Translations under genes and position numbers: made by a program
In this document: positions 44,946 through 53,885 of the stretch, in pieces
Layout of the letters: each line of letters begins with the position of its first letter
How positions within the stretch are numbered: position 1 is the first letter of the stretch
Origin: an uncultured Vibrio sp.
GTDB lineage: Bacteria > Pseudomonadota > Gammaproteobacteria > Enterobacterales > Vibrionaceae
Length of the DNA stretch: 64,000 nucleotides
Direction of reading: 5' to 3'
Assembly: GCA_947504195.1 (NCBI GenBank)
Contig: CANNGN010000002.1
Span: 62,001-126,000, forward strand
The notes under the pieces: model-generated
What the model was told of the DNA's origin: nothing
Database searches by the model: none
The model's input: only the letters and a program-made list of their open reading frames with translations

Positions 44946-45357
44946 TAATGGACCTTATTGCCGGGTGGATGGTTAATGACCCATCGGTTAATTCACCAAT
45001 CCAAGTCATTTGATTTTGTGTGCAAATAGGTAAAACAACATCGGCTTGATAAGTGTTGTTTCCCACGGGTGTGATGGGGACCTTTACGATTCCCATGTCC
45101 ATTTCTAACCCTCGTAATGTCAATGTTAACGGTTTCTCTTGGTCAAATGGCCACACTATTGTCATTTTATTGGCTTGCAATGGGCGAGTGATGTCTCGTT
45201 CCAGTTTTATTTGAACATTATCTTGTTCGCATACTTGGGACGAAAGATAGCAATATTCAATATCAACGTTATTTACTGTCGTGAAGTCCAATAGCTGACT
45301 TGCAAAAAATCCGGCACCTAGTGCAACAAATAAACTCAACCATTTTAAAACGATCAA
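44938..45357 (-). CDS. Unknown membrane-anchored protein of the copper operon
   Basis: A 139-residue protein with one N-terminal membrane helix (LKWLSLFVALGAGFFASQLL) and a periplasmic beta-rich domain. Two cysteines lie at IEYCYLSSQVCEQ and a third at PICTQNQ; GLEMDMGIVKVPI is methionine-rich and resembles metal-binding or FixH-like segments. It is first in an operon with sco and PCuAC genes, so a role in copper delivery or oxidase assembly is likely. I do not recognise a named family with confidence. Confidence 0.7.
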   Translation of the reverse strand: MIVLKWLSLFVALGAGFFASQLLDFTTVNNVDIEYCYLSSQVCEQDNVQIKLERDITRPLQANKMTIVWPFDQEKPLTLTLRGLEMDMGIVKVPITPVGNNTYQADVVLPICTQNQMTWIGELTDGSLTIHPAIRSINE

Positions 45358-45497
45358 CCTGATGTCCTTACAAAAATTTCACTCCAATGAATCACTCATG
45401 CTAGCACAAGGTATGGATTGGAGTGACGGGGAACAGCATTTTTGTGGAGTAATTCAAATTATGCTTATCATTATATAAATATCTATAAATCAATAAG

Positions 45498-46409
45498 TTA
45501 TTTGTTACCAAATTTCTCGAGTAGTAAAACGAACCCGATGGCCATGACCATTAAAATTAATGCTAACGATAACTGAGAGGGTTGGCTTGTTATAGCCTCG
45601 TAAGCACTAGGAGTTAGGTTATTTTGTATGAGTGGCACTTGTTCACCATGAGAATTCGTGCGCCATGTAATGGTTTCTTTCCATGGCCAAATTTTCGGCA
45701 GTGTTCCAACCATTAAGCCAGTTAGTGTAATTAAAGTTACATCACGAGCATGTTTTAGCAGCCATGATAGTAGGTGTGAGAAAGAGAGTAACCCAATAAC
45801 GCAACCAGACATAAATAGAACTAGTGGAGAAAACTGGAACAGTTTAACTGCGTTGAGCACAGGTTGATACATTCCAAGTAAAAGCAAAATAAAACTGCCT
45901 GAAATCCCCGGTAGAATCATCGCGCAAATTGCGATACTACCTGCAATCATAAAATTGAATGAGGTTGGGCTCATCGACATAGGTTGTAATACCGTAATCG
46001 TGTAAGCAAAGCCTAATCCTGCTAAAAAACCAAGGATGCGAGTAAGTGAGAAAGATTCAATTTGCTTACCAATATGATAGACAGAGACTAAAATCAAGCC
46101 AAAGAAGAACGACCATAATGGCACTGGGTGAGTGGTGAGCAGCCAAGATATGAGCTTTGCGAGTGTTAATATACTCGTAAAAATGCCACCAAATAATGCG
46201 ATTAAAAAGAAGCCGTTGATATGTTGAAAAGCTGCTTTAACGCCAGATTGGCGAAGCAGGGTGACCAGTGAGGGGTTAATGCGTCGAATGCTCTCGAGTA
46301 AGGTATCGTAAATTCCTGTGATAAATGCGATTGTTCCGCCCGATACGCCAGGGACAACATCCGCCGCTCCCATTGCCATGCCTTTAAAAAACGTTGCTAT
46401 ATAGTTCAT
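45498..46409 (-). CDS. popT: DUF368 undecaprenyl-phosphate translocase (PopT)
   Basis: A 303-residue inner-membrane protein of the DUF368 family with about eight to ten helices. The hallmark is the repeated pattern GAADVVPGVSGGTIAFITGIYD near the N-terminus and ICAMILPGISGSFILLLLGMY in the second half. The V. cholerae homologue (VCA0040, on chromosome 2) was shown to recycle undecaprenyl phosphate across the membrane for cell-wall synthesis and was named PopT. The neighbouring PilZ gene is also VCA0042-like, which supports conserved synteny. The gene is alone, between the copper operon and the PilZ gene. Confidence 0.85.
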   Translation of the reverse strand: MNYIATFFKGMAMGAADVVPGVSGGTIAFITGIYDTLLESIRRINPSLVTLLRQSGVKAAFQHINGFFLIALFGGIFTSILTLAKLISWLLTTHPVPLWSFFFGLILVSVYHIGKQIESFSLTRILGFLAGLGFAYTITVLQPMSMSPTSFNFMIAGSIAICAMILPGISGSFILLLLGMYQPVLNAVKLFQFSPLVLFMSGCVIGLLSFSHLLSWLLKHARDVTLITLTGLMVGTLPKIWPWKETITWRTNSHGEQVPLIQNNLTPSAYEAITSQPSQLSLALILMVMAIGFVLLLEKFGNK

Positions 46410-46523
46410 GTTATTCTTTATTTTATAAGGTTATTGAACTGTCAGTATAACCAAATTTTTTCATTTACCACACCTTTCAAGTGACATGCTATTTGTCTGT
46501 CCATCTGGTAAAGAGACATGAGC

Positions 46524-47267
46524 CTAGTGTTTTTTCTGGGGATTGAAAGTAAGTTTTGTCCCCGTAAACTTGAGATTACTCAGCAATACTTCCGCATTTT
46601 TCATGCCTACTTCTGAGAACTGTATGCCGTAACTTGCATAATGTGTTGAACGTTGAGTGTTACATACGGTGCCGATTAGATCATCTATGGCTAGGTTGAA
46701 GTCACTCTTTATTTTTAAATGAATGCCGACTGTGTCACCGACCTCATATATTTGGCCAAGTGGGGAGGTTAGAAAACGGCAACCATTACGAGAGATATCA
46801 CGAATATCACAATCTAACTTATATTTGTCTGAAATGGCTTTACCTGAAAGGTTCACTTCGAATCTAGGCTCACGACGTAACTGAGTGACTTGCATTGTAT
46901 TAGGAATAGAAAAAAGAGCCATTGGTATTGGGGATTGAATAATATGTTGTAATTGGCTCTTAAACACGATAATTGCCCCTTCTCCGCGGGGAGATATGGC
47001 TCGAATATTACTCCAAAACCCTTCTTGAAAGTAATATCCGAGATCTTGTTTTGATATTTGTGGAATTTCAGTCAATATAAAATTATCAGGATGAATTCCG
47101 ATAAGATGAGAATGACAGACGAATTTGGTTCCAACAGGCGTGTTCATGTTTAATGTCACGTCACTACCATGCTCAATTAACGCAAGAGCATCGGTACTAT
47201 TTAAGGTAGTGAGTACTTTCTTTTTCGACTGAGCCTTAACGGTTTTCTGCTCGTCTGTAGACGTCAT
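46524..47267 (-). CDS. plzD: PlzD-like PilZ cyclic-di-GMP receptor
   Basis: A 247-residue protein of two beta domains: an N-terminal YcgR-N-like domain (about 30-125) and a C-terminal PilZ domain (about 128-240). The cyclic-di-GMP motifs are complete: RREPR (RxxxR, about 131-135) and DISRNG (D/NxSxxG, about 157-162). The domain order and the stretch QLRREPRFEVNLSG match V. cholerae PlzD (VCA0042), whose structure with cyclic-di-GMP shows a large conformational change. It probably links cyclic-di-GMP to motility or surface growth. Confidence 0.88.
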   Translation of the reverse strand: MTSTDEQKTVKAQSKKKVLTTLNSTDALALIEHGSDVTLNMNTPVGTKFVCHSHLIGIHPDNFILTEIPQISKQDLGYYFQEGFWSNIRAISPRGEGAIIVFKSQLQHIIQSPIPMALFSIPNTMQVTQLRREPRFEVNLSGKAISDKYKLDCDIRDISRNGCRFLTSPLGQIYEVGDTVGIHLKIKSDFNLAIDDLIGTVCNTQRSTHYASYGIQFSEVGMKNAEVLLSNLKFTGTKLTFNPQKKH

Positions 47268-47487
47268 ATATTGTCCTATTACTTAACTCGTTAATTACTT
47301 TGATATTAGCATTGATTATTTTTGTATCGAATTTTATTTTGTGCAGTATCCATCATTATCGATATTACGTTGGCCTAAATATGGAGAGTTTGACTATTTC
47401 TTAAGTTTTGTTTTCTTCTGGGAAAATAACTATTTCTCTTTGTGATAAATGATACGTATTATTGCGTTCTGAATTTAAGGAGAAATT

Positions 47488-48672
47488 ATGACTCGTTCCA
47501 ACACTGATAATTGGCGTAACCCAATAAACTTCCTCATGGTTATTTCGATCATTGTGCCGATTGCGTTTTCGAGTTGGATGGCTCTGCTGAATAATTTCGC
47601 CATTGAACGTGCGAGTTTTAATGGTTCAGATATGGGAATCCTACAGAGCATCCGAGAGATCCCAGGCTTTTTATCATTTACTGCCGTCTTTTTACTGCTT
47701 TTTATCAGAGAGCAAAGGCTTTTAGTTCTAGCGCTCGTGATGCTCACGTTAGGAACTGCATTAACGGGTTTTTTCCCGAGTTTTTATGGCCTTATATTTA
47801 CTACTTTGTTGATGTCTACCGGATTTCACTATTTTGAAGCGATTAAACAATCGTTAGCATTGCAATGGCTATCTAAAGATGAAGCGCCAGAAACGTTGGG
47901 GAAACTCATTTCTGTTGGTGCATTTGCATCTCTTATTACTTACGGGTGTATGTGGGTCATGATTGAGGAGCTTGAACTTTCCTATAAAACGATTTATGTC
48001 GTAATGGGTGGAATAGCATTATTGTTGGTCGCATTTCTCGCTTTTGCGTTTCCAGAATTTGCAGCTAAAATACCGCAAAATAAGCGATTAGTGATTCGAA
48101 AACGATATTGGTTATTTTATGCGTTAACCTTTATGAGTGGTGCCCGTCGACAAATTTTCACCGTTTTTGCTGGATTTTTAATGGTTGAAAAGTTTGGCTA
48201 TTCTGCTGCCGACATTACGCTACTGTTTTTAATCAACTATATGTTTAACTTTTTATTTGCAAAGCGAATTGGCCGCATTATCGGTATTATTGGTGAACAA
48301 AAAGCATTGATCATTGAGTATGTTGGGCTGATTTTTGTTTTTGTTGGTTATGCCTTGGTGAAAGATAGCCAACATGCTGCGGCATTATATGTGATCGACC
48401 ATCTTTTCTTTGCACTGGCTTTGGCGGTGAAGACCTACTTTCAGAAAATAGCTGACCCAGCCGATATGGCCTCTACAGCTGGTGTTTCTTTTACTATCAA
48501 CCATATTGCAGCGGTTGTTATTCCAGCGGCGTTTGGTGTTGTTTGGTTATACTCTCCAGCAGCAGTATTCTACCTTGGCGCTGGAATGGCGGGCATTTCC
48601 TTGTTGTTGTCGTTTAATATTCCACGCTTACCTGATATGAATAATGAAACGCGAATTCTTAGAGTTAAATAA
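47488..48672 (+). CDS. MFS transporter, substrate unknown
   Basis: A 394-residue major-facilitator protein with 11-12 hydrophobic helices. Starts MTRSNTDNWRNPINFLMVIS, with a conserved IREIPGFLSF segment and a central cytoplasmic loop (FPEFAAKIPQNKRLVIRKRYW). AAGGAG stands 7 bp before the ATG. It converges with the TPR-GGDEF pair. No substrate can be inferred from the sequence. Confidence 0.85.
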   Translation: MTRSNTDNWRNPINFLMVISIIVPIAFSSWMALLNNFAIERASFNGSDMGILQSIREIPGFLSFTAVFLLLFIREQRLLVLALVMLTLGTALTGFFPSFYGLIFTTLLMSTGFHYFEAIKQSLALQWLSKDEAPETLGKLISVGAFASLITYGCMWVMIEELELSYKTIYVVMGGIALLLVAFLAFAFPEFAAKIPQNKRLVIRKRYWLFYALTFMSGARRQIFTVFAGFLMVEKFGYSAADITLLFLINYMFNFLFAKRIGRIIGIIGEQKALIIEYVGLIFVFVGYALVKDSQHAAALYVIDHLFFALALAVKTYFQKIADPADMASTAGVSFTINHIAAVVIPAAFGVVWLYSPAAVFYLGAGMAGISLLLSFNIPRLPDMNNETRILRVK

Positions 48673-48729
48673 ACGAGTATTAATAGGTACGTTTTGTTGA
48701 AGCGCCAACGAGCGAGTTGATGAAATGGC

Positions 48730-50310
48730 CTATTCGGTACAAATCTGATTTCGGCCATTTGCTTTAGCACGATATAAAGCTTTGTCAGCTCGATAGAACG
48801 TTCTTTGTGTGTTTTCGCCTTCTCTGTGTAGCGTCACACCAACACTCACCGTTAACCCACGTTCGCCTAAAATGTCAGTCCATGGGAATTGGTAAATCCG
48901 CTCACGGTAGTTTTCGGCATGCATTGCTGCTCTTTCAAGTGGTGTATTTTCTAAGATAACGAGGAATTCTTCGCCACCGAATCGCACACATGAAGCATCT
49001 TTAAATTTAAAATAACTCGCGAGTTCAGCCGAGACGTTGACGATCGCTTTATCACCGACTAAGTGACTGAGCTCGTCGTTAATTGACTTAAAGTGGTCGA
49101 TATCGACGACTAAGAAAGCAAACGGCGTTTCATGCAGTAATAGATCTTTCAGTTTGGTTTCAAGCCAACGGCGATTATGTAGCTTAGTTAGTGGATCGGT
49201 AAATACATCTTGTTGTAACTGAGCCACAGTGACCTGTTGATTTTCTGTAGTTTCTTTTAGTTCTCTATTTTCTATTTCAGATAGTATTAGTTTTAATTGG
49301 AGCTCAAATCGAGTGAGGCGACGCAGTTGTCCTGCACCAAGATCCCCAATTGGAATTTTGCGCATTAGGTCGGTTTCAATTCTGAACGCTAATTTTTCAT
49401 AGTGCAGCGCTTCTTTATAGCGACCCATTTTTTCATAGATATGGCTCAGTGCCTGATACAGCCTTTTAGATAGGTCTGGTTGGAAAAGTCGTTGGACTTT
49501 TTTTGCCTGATTAACCAACAGCATTTCACCGATATGTGCTTTTCCTGTTCGTGCCAAACAAAATGCCAGTTCGATTTTTATTAAGCAGGCGAGTGACGAC
49601 TGGTAATTACATCCAGTTGTATATGGAACATGTGCGATGATTTTTAGTGCTTCATCGATATTATCCAAACTCAACTCTAACCTAGCTTGCATGAGAAGTA
49701 TTAAACCAGCTAATGATTTATCACTCACCAATATACTGAGCTCTTCACATTCTAAAATTAATTCACGAGCGGCGGTTAAGCGTCCAAGGGAAATTAAGCA
49801 CGACAACATGCCTATTTTAAATCGTAACCGAAGAGAGCGAGTAGAAATTGCATGATCGATACTGTCTACTTTCTGGTAGTAGCGTAATGCGTTTGCAGAA
49901 TCGCCATAAATATCACATAGATTGGCCATACCAAGTATGGCGATGACATACTCATCAATACAGCTATTTTCAACCGCAATGTTTGACATCAATACATATT
50001 GGTCAAGGGCTGCACTGTATTCACCCATTTCAATTAATCGATAACTTAAACTTTCTCGAATCGACAGGATAAGCTCGGCATCGTTGGGTATTTGCAACAA
50101 TGCTAGCGCAGAGTTTAGGTCTTCACTACTGGTGCGAAATTGTTTTAGCTCAGCGCGATATTCTGCACTGATGATGTAACATTGAGCTTGTTCTAGAGTG
50201 GAGGTGGCAATATGAGATTGGATATGACTCCAAAAAATAATGGCATCTTCACCTCGTACTGATGAAGGATCGAGTCCAGCTTCTTTAACTTTACTCAGTA
50301 ACTCATCCAT
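48730..50310 (-). CDS. TPR-GGDEF diguanylate cyclase
   Basis: A cytoplasmic protein of 526 residues from the ATG at 50310, which has AAGGATGAG at a normal distance; an ATG three codons earlier (50319) does not. TPR-like helical repeats fill about residues 40-330, then a coiled coil (LKLILSEIENRELKETTENQ) joins to a GGDEF domain. The domain has DPLTKLHNRRWLE, VDIDHFKSINDELSH and the active-site motif RFGGEEFLVIL, so synthesis of cyclic-di-GMP is likely. No RxxD inhibitory site is at the usual place. It overlaps the upstream TPR pseudo-cyclase by 8 bases, so the two are made together. TPR domains suggest control by a peptide or partner protein. Confidence 0.88.
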   Translation of the reverse strand: MDELLSKVKEAGLDPSSVRGEDAIIFWSHIQSHIATSTLEQAQCYIISAEYRAELKQFRTSSEDLNSALALLQIPNDAELILSIRESLSYRLIEMGEYSAALDQYVLMSNIAVENSCIDEYVIAILGMANLCDIYGDSANALRYYQKVDSIDHAISTRSLRLRFKIGMLSCLISLGRLTAARELILECEELSILVSDKSLAGLILLMQARLELSLDNIDEALKIIAHVPYTTGCNYQSSLACLIKIELAFCLARTGKAHIGEMLLVNQAKKVQRLFQPDLSKRLYQALSHIYEKMGRYKEALHYEKLAFRIETDLMRKIPIGDLGAGQLRRLTRFELQLKLILSEIENRELKETTENQQVTVAQLQQDVFTDPLTKLHNRRWLETKLKDLLLHETPFAFLVVDIDHFKSINDELSHLVGDKAIVNVSAELASYFKFKDASCVRFGGEEFLVILENTPLERAAMHAENYRERIYQFPWTDILGERGLTVSVGVTLHREGENTQRTFYRADKALYRAKANGRNQICTE

Positions 50311-51784
50311 TTGTCTCATCCTTTAACATGTTTTGTTCCAATTGATCCAATGTAAATGGGAAACTGAGAATGTCTTCAATGATCACAGATGGTAGTTGAG
50401 GATCCAATCCATGCCGTTTCCAAGGATAAATAGAAATCATTTGCTGCAGGATCGCATGAATATTTATTGCAGCCTCACCTTTATCGTCTAGGAGCAATCC
50501 GAGATATTCACCGCTCAGTCTGGAAACTAAGTCGTGTTGTGTACAGAGTGAATGCGTGATTTCAGTACAAATATCGAGATAGCGAGAATCGAAATGGTGA
50601 ATAATGATAACCGTATGGTTGGTACTTTTTAATTGGGTTTTAAATAAGACAAGTTGTTCCCACCAGTAGGTTTCTGATACGACGTTCGAAAGCAATTTCT
50701 CCGGGTCATATTCGTATTGAGTACGTACTCGGTTAATGAGTTTACGAGCACGTTGCTCGAGTTGACGCTTCGAGGTATGAGCTTTATCTCGGCTTTCTCG
50801 AGCGGTTTGATCCTTTAAGAGTTGAATCGAGAGGTTGCGATACTTCTTAAATGAATAAAAGGTATCTTTATATTGGTTTTTCTGTTCTGCAACGAGTGAT
50901 TGTTGGTAGTAGATTTGCGATAGTAATTCGCCATCGTTCGCGCTATCAGCATATTTTTCAGCCGCTTCAAGTAAGTGAGCCGCTTCGTCGATATTTTCTC
51001 GTAATAACTCTAAGCGTGCGCGTGAGATGTAAGAATGGGAGCGAACCCGGGTGAGGTTATTGGCAGTGGCAATATCGTGTGCTGTCTGCGCTGCTTTTTC
51101 TGCGTCTTCTAAGCGTTCTAGCCCAATGAGCGCAAGTGCTCTAAAGTCCCATGCTTCAGCACACCACTGTGCATCTTTGCGTTCGTCTAATAACTCCATT
51201 GCACCATCAAGAACACTGAGCATTTCTGCGAAGTTATTAAGTAAATAGTGATCTCTAGCCCATAAAATACGAGAACGAGCCTCAAAAGAAGCAAGTCGGA
51301 CGCTATTGGCAACTTTAACGGCTAGCGCGTGAGTCGAACACGCTAGTTGGTATTCGTGGTTTGCTCTCCAGATATTGCCTAAGCCAAGTAAACTCTCAAT
51401 TTCTATTTCAACTTGTTCTTCCAAAGCAGATTGTTCTAGAGCATGAATCCAATATTGTTGTGAGGTGTAGTATTTACCTTCACTCCAGTAATGTAAGGCA
51501 TGTAAGTGGAGTATTTCGGGTAATAAATCATCATTATCAAGGCGACTTTGTGCTGTTAGCGCTTCACGGGCATACCGCAAGCCCACACGATATTTATTGA
51601 GGTGCCATGAACAGCGAGACAAAATCATCAAGCACGTAATTGTACCTTGTGGGTAATGAATTTGTTTTGAGCGAGCTAAACATTGCTCCGCTTGAATTTG
51701 AACCTCAAGAGGATCCGATTCCAATCGTCGCTTTAGCTGATCAATTTCAATTTCAAGTAGATAAAGGCTCTTATCCAAATTCAA
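50303..51784 (-). CDS. TPR protein with inactive GGDEF-like domain
   Basis: A 493-residue protein with the same plan as its downstream neighbour: TPR-like repeats (about 40-330), a coiled coil (ESRDKAHTSKRQLEQRARKLINRV) and a C-terminal domain that looks like a worn GGDEF. In place of RFGGEEF it reads RLSGEYLGLLL; the metal-binding DxDxFK stretch reads IIIHHFDSRY. It therefore cannot make cyclic-di-GMP. It is the first gene of the pair and overlaps the active enzyme by 8 bases. The simplest idea is a regulatory partner that dimerises with the active protein. Confidence 0.8.
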   Translation of the reverse strand: MNLDKSLYLLEIEIDQLKRRLESDPLEVQIQAEQCLARSKQIHYPQGTITCLMILSRCSWHLNKYRVGLRYAREALTAQSRLDNDDLLPEILHLHALHYWSEGKYYTSQQYWIHALEQSALEEQVEIEIESLLGLGNIWRANHEYQLACSTHALAVKVANSVRLASFEARSRILWARDHYLLNNFAEMLSVLDGAMELLDERKDAQWCAEAWDFRALALIGLERLEDAEKAAQTAHDIATANNLTRVRSHSYISRARLELLRENIDEAAHLLEAAEKYADSANDGELLSQIYYQQSLVAEQKNQYKDTFYSFKKYRNLSIQLLKDQTARESRDKAHTSKRQLEQRARKLINRVRTQYEYDPEKLLSNVVSETYWWEQLVLFKTQLKSTNHTVIIIHHFDSRYLDICTEITHSLCTQHDLVSRLSGEYLGLLLDDKGEAAINIHAILQQMISIYPWKRHGLDPQLPSVIIEDILSFPFTLDQLEQNMLKDETNG

Positions 51785-52138
51785 ATTTCCTTAAAGCCAT
51801 CTTGCACGAACTACATCGACAATAAATGATAGTTGTCACTACCGGAATATAAGCATTCATCATGCCAAAAATGGCCATTTTCGATAAATTAATTCTCAAA
51901 TATAATAATTACATTAAGCGTTTGAATTTAAATGATTTATATCTTAATTTTCTGTTTTCGATGAGTAAAACGATTTAGTCAATCTTTTGACCAAGTAAGA
52001 GGAAACCCTTTCTTAAATAGAATATTTTGCCGTTTTACTCCGCTTTAGTAGAAATTTAGAATCTTAAATCTTGTACAATTAAAATTTATGTACAACAATA
52101 TACAGAAGTTAACTAGATTCATTTGAGGAGAGCATACG
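51785..52138. promoter_or_regulatory. Upstream region of the merR-photolyase operon
   Basis: This 354-bp AT-rich gap has no gene. At its right end are three TRTACA hexamers in one orientation: TGTACA at 52072 and 52089 and TATACA at 52099, 35-67 bp before the first gene. Such repeated TGTACA-type boxes suit a MerR/LitR-family regulator, and a merR gene is in the operon. The rest shows nothing recognisable. Confidence 0.55.
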
Positions 52139-53089
52139 ATGGAAAACAAGCTATTAATTGGTGTAAGTTCATGTGTTCTCGGGCAAAATGTGCGTTTTGA
52201 TGGTGGGCATAAGAATAATCAATTTGTGTCGAATGAACTTGCTGATTATTGCGAATTTATCCCCATTTGCCCTGAGATTGGTGCTGGCCTACCTGTTCCT
52301 CGCCCAACCATTAGGCTTGTAAATATTGATGATAGTATCCGTTTAGTTGAAACCAAGGCTGTGGAGAATGATCATACTGATAAATTAGTAGAGTTCAGTT
52401 CGCGTAAAGTGGGTGAATTGAAACAGCAACCTCTGTGTGGTTATGTGGTTTGTGCTAAATCACCAACGTGCGGAATGGAACGAGTCAAAGTATACCAAGA
52501 CAATCGCGCAGATAAGAATGGAGTCGGTTTATTTACCCAACAGCTTCAAGCGCAAATGCCTTGGCTACCGATTGAAGAAGATGGCCGGCTCAATGATGCG
52601 ATTTTAAAAGAAAACTTTATATCTCGTATTTATGCATTACATGATCTTCAGCAATCCGTTGGGGATAATCCTTCTCCTGGAAAAATAGTGGCATTCCACA
52701 GTCGTTATAAGTTGACATTGATGGCACATCATCCAGCTTCTTACCGGGAATTAGGCAAGTTAGTCGCCAATATAAAACACTATTCCATTGATGACTTTTT
52801 TGAGAATTATCGTCTTCGTTTCATGCAGGCACTTACAGTACGCGCATCTCGGAAAAACAACACTAATACGCTAATGCATTTACAAGGCTATTTTAAAAAC
52901 AGTTTGAGTAAAGAACATAAGGCGGAACTTTCCCGGCTTATTGAAGAATATCGATTGGGTTTATTACCTTTATTAGCACCATTAACCTTAATTAAGCATT
53001 ACTTATCTACTCATCCAGATGAGTATTTAGAGCAGCAACATTATTTAAATCCATATCCTCAGGAGTTACGATTACGTTATGGACTCTAA
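52139..53089 (+). CDS. YbgA-like protein (DUF523 and DUF1722)
   Basis: A 316-residue two-domain protein. The N-terminal DUF523 domain (1-150) has IGVSSCVLGQNVRFDGGHK, CPEIGAGLPVPRPTIRL and AKSPTCGMERVKVY, with conserved cysteines that may bind a metal. The C-terminal DUF1722 domain (about 190-310) has FHSRYKLTLMAHHPASYRELGKLVA and HLQGYFKNSLS. E. coli YbgA is the DUF1722 part alone next to phr. The pairing with photolyase is conserved widely, so a light- or DNA-repair-related role is likely but unproven. GAGGAGAG sits before the ATG. First gene of a four-gene operon, overlapping merR by 11 bases. Confidence 0.85.
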   Translation: MENKLLIGVSSCVLGQNVRFDGGHKNNQFVSNELADYCEFIPICPEIGAGLPVPRPTIRLVNIDDSIRLVETKAVENDHTDKLVEFSSRKVGELKQQPLCGYVVCAKSPTCGMERVKVYQDNRADKNGVGLFTQQLQAQMPWLPIEEDGRLNDAILKENFISRIYALHDLQQSVGDNPSPGKIVAFHSRYKLTLMAHHPASYRELGKLVANIKHYSIDDFFENYRLRFMQALTVRASRKNNTNTLMHLQGYFKNSLSKEHKAELSRLIEEYRLGLLPLLAPLTLIKHYLSTHPDEYLEQQHYLNPYPQELRLRYGL

Positions 53090-53885
53090 ACTAGAAGCGG
53101 TATACGCAATTCGAGAAGTCTCTGAATTGACAGGAGTAAAACCTGTCACATTAAGAGCATGGCAACGACGATATAATTTGATCCAGCCACAGCGGACTGA
53201 TAAAGGGCATCGCCTTTATTCGCAGCAGGATGTCGATAAAGTCAATGAGATTCAGCGCTGGTTGGCCAAAGGAGTGTCTATAGGACGAGTTGTATCATTG
53301 TTAGAGCTGAATGAAGAAGAAGTTGTACTTGGTGACGAGCGCTCTTTGAAGCTGGAATCTTGCGAAGACATGTCTCACGCCTTAGCCACGCTTAACCGAG
53401 GAAGAACAGAAGCGATAATTGCAATGACATTAAAGGAGTACCCACTTAATATTGTCGAGTCCCAGTTCATTGATCCTATATTGGAATCTTTGGCATGCGT
53501 CAAAGCCCCGCTACGAACACTTCAGAGAGGTCTTTTTCAATCAACTCTGATTACTCGCTTATCCGCGGTGATTGAATCTCAAAATAAAGCGAGTAATAAG
53601 GGGAAGATGTTGTGTATTAGTCTTGAGCCGGTCGGGAGCATCTACGCGTGGCTTTGGGCGATGAGCAAAGCAGAGCAGGGTTTTCATATAACTTTACTCG
53701 ATGGTGTGGACGACTTGTCGGGGTTGGTCGAGCATGATGGCTTAAGCAATTTTAAGGCAATGGAAATTTTTTCCAATAAAACACTGACAGAAATGCAACG
53801 GCGTTATTTAGAAAAACTGAGCGATTCTCCAATTTTGGTGACGGCTGCAGGCACGATATCTCAATTTGATCAATCTGGTTCTTGA
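53079..53885 (+). CDS. MerR-family regulator of the photolyase operon (LitR/CarH-like, no B12 motif)
   Basis: A 268-residue regulator. The N-terminal winged helix (residues 4-75) reads YAIREVSELTGVKPVTLRAWQRRYNLIQPQRTDKG in two helices, followed by HRLYSQQDVDKVNEIQRWLAKGVSIGRVVSLL. The remaining ~190 residues resemble the sensor part of CarH/LitR proteins in length and helical start, but the cobalamin motif DxHxxG is not present. Light sensing by B12 is therefore doubtful. It sits between ybgA-like and photolyase genes, which LitR-type proteins control in other bacteria. The TGTACA boxes before the operon are its likely target. Confidence 0.82.
   Translation: MDSKLEAVYAIREVSELTGVKPVTLRAWQRRYNLIQPQRTDKGHRLYSQQDVDKVNEIQRWLAKGVSIGRVVSLLELNEEEVVLGDERSLKLESCEDMSHALATLNRGRTEAIIAMTLKEYPLNIVESQFIDPILESLACVKAPLRTLQRGLFQSTLITRLSAVIESQNKASNKGKMLCISLEPVGSIYAWLWAMSKAEQGFHITLLDGVDDLSGLVEHDGLSNFKAMEIFSNKTLTEMQRRYLEKLSDSPILVTAAGTISQFDQSGS

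Noticed and set aside
52370..52381. TGATCATACTGA resembling an ori2 12-mer
   Set aside because: Only the palindromic core and two more bases match; it is in coding DNA far from ori2, so chance is the best explanation.
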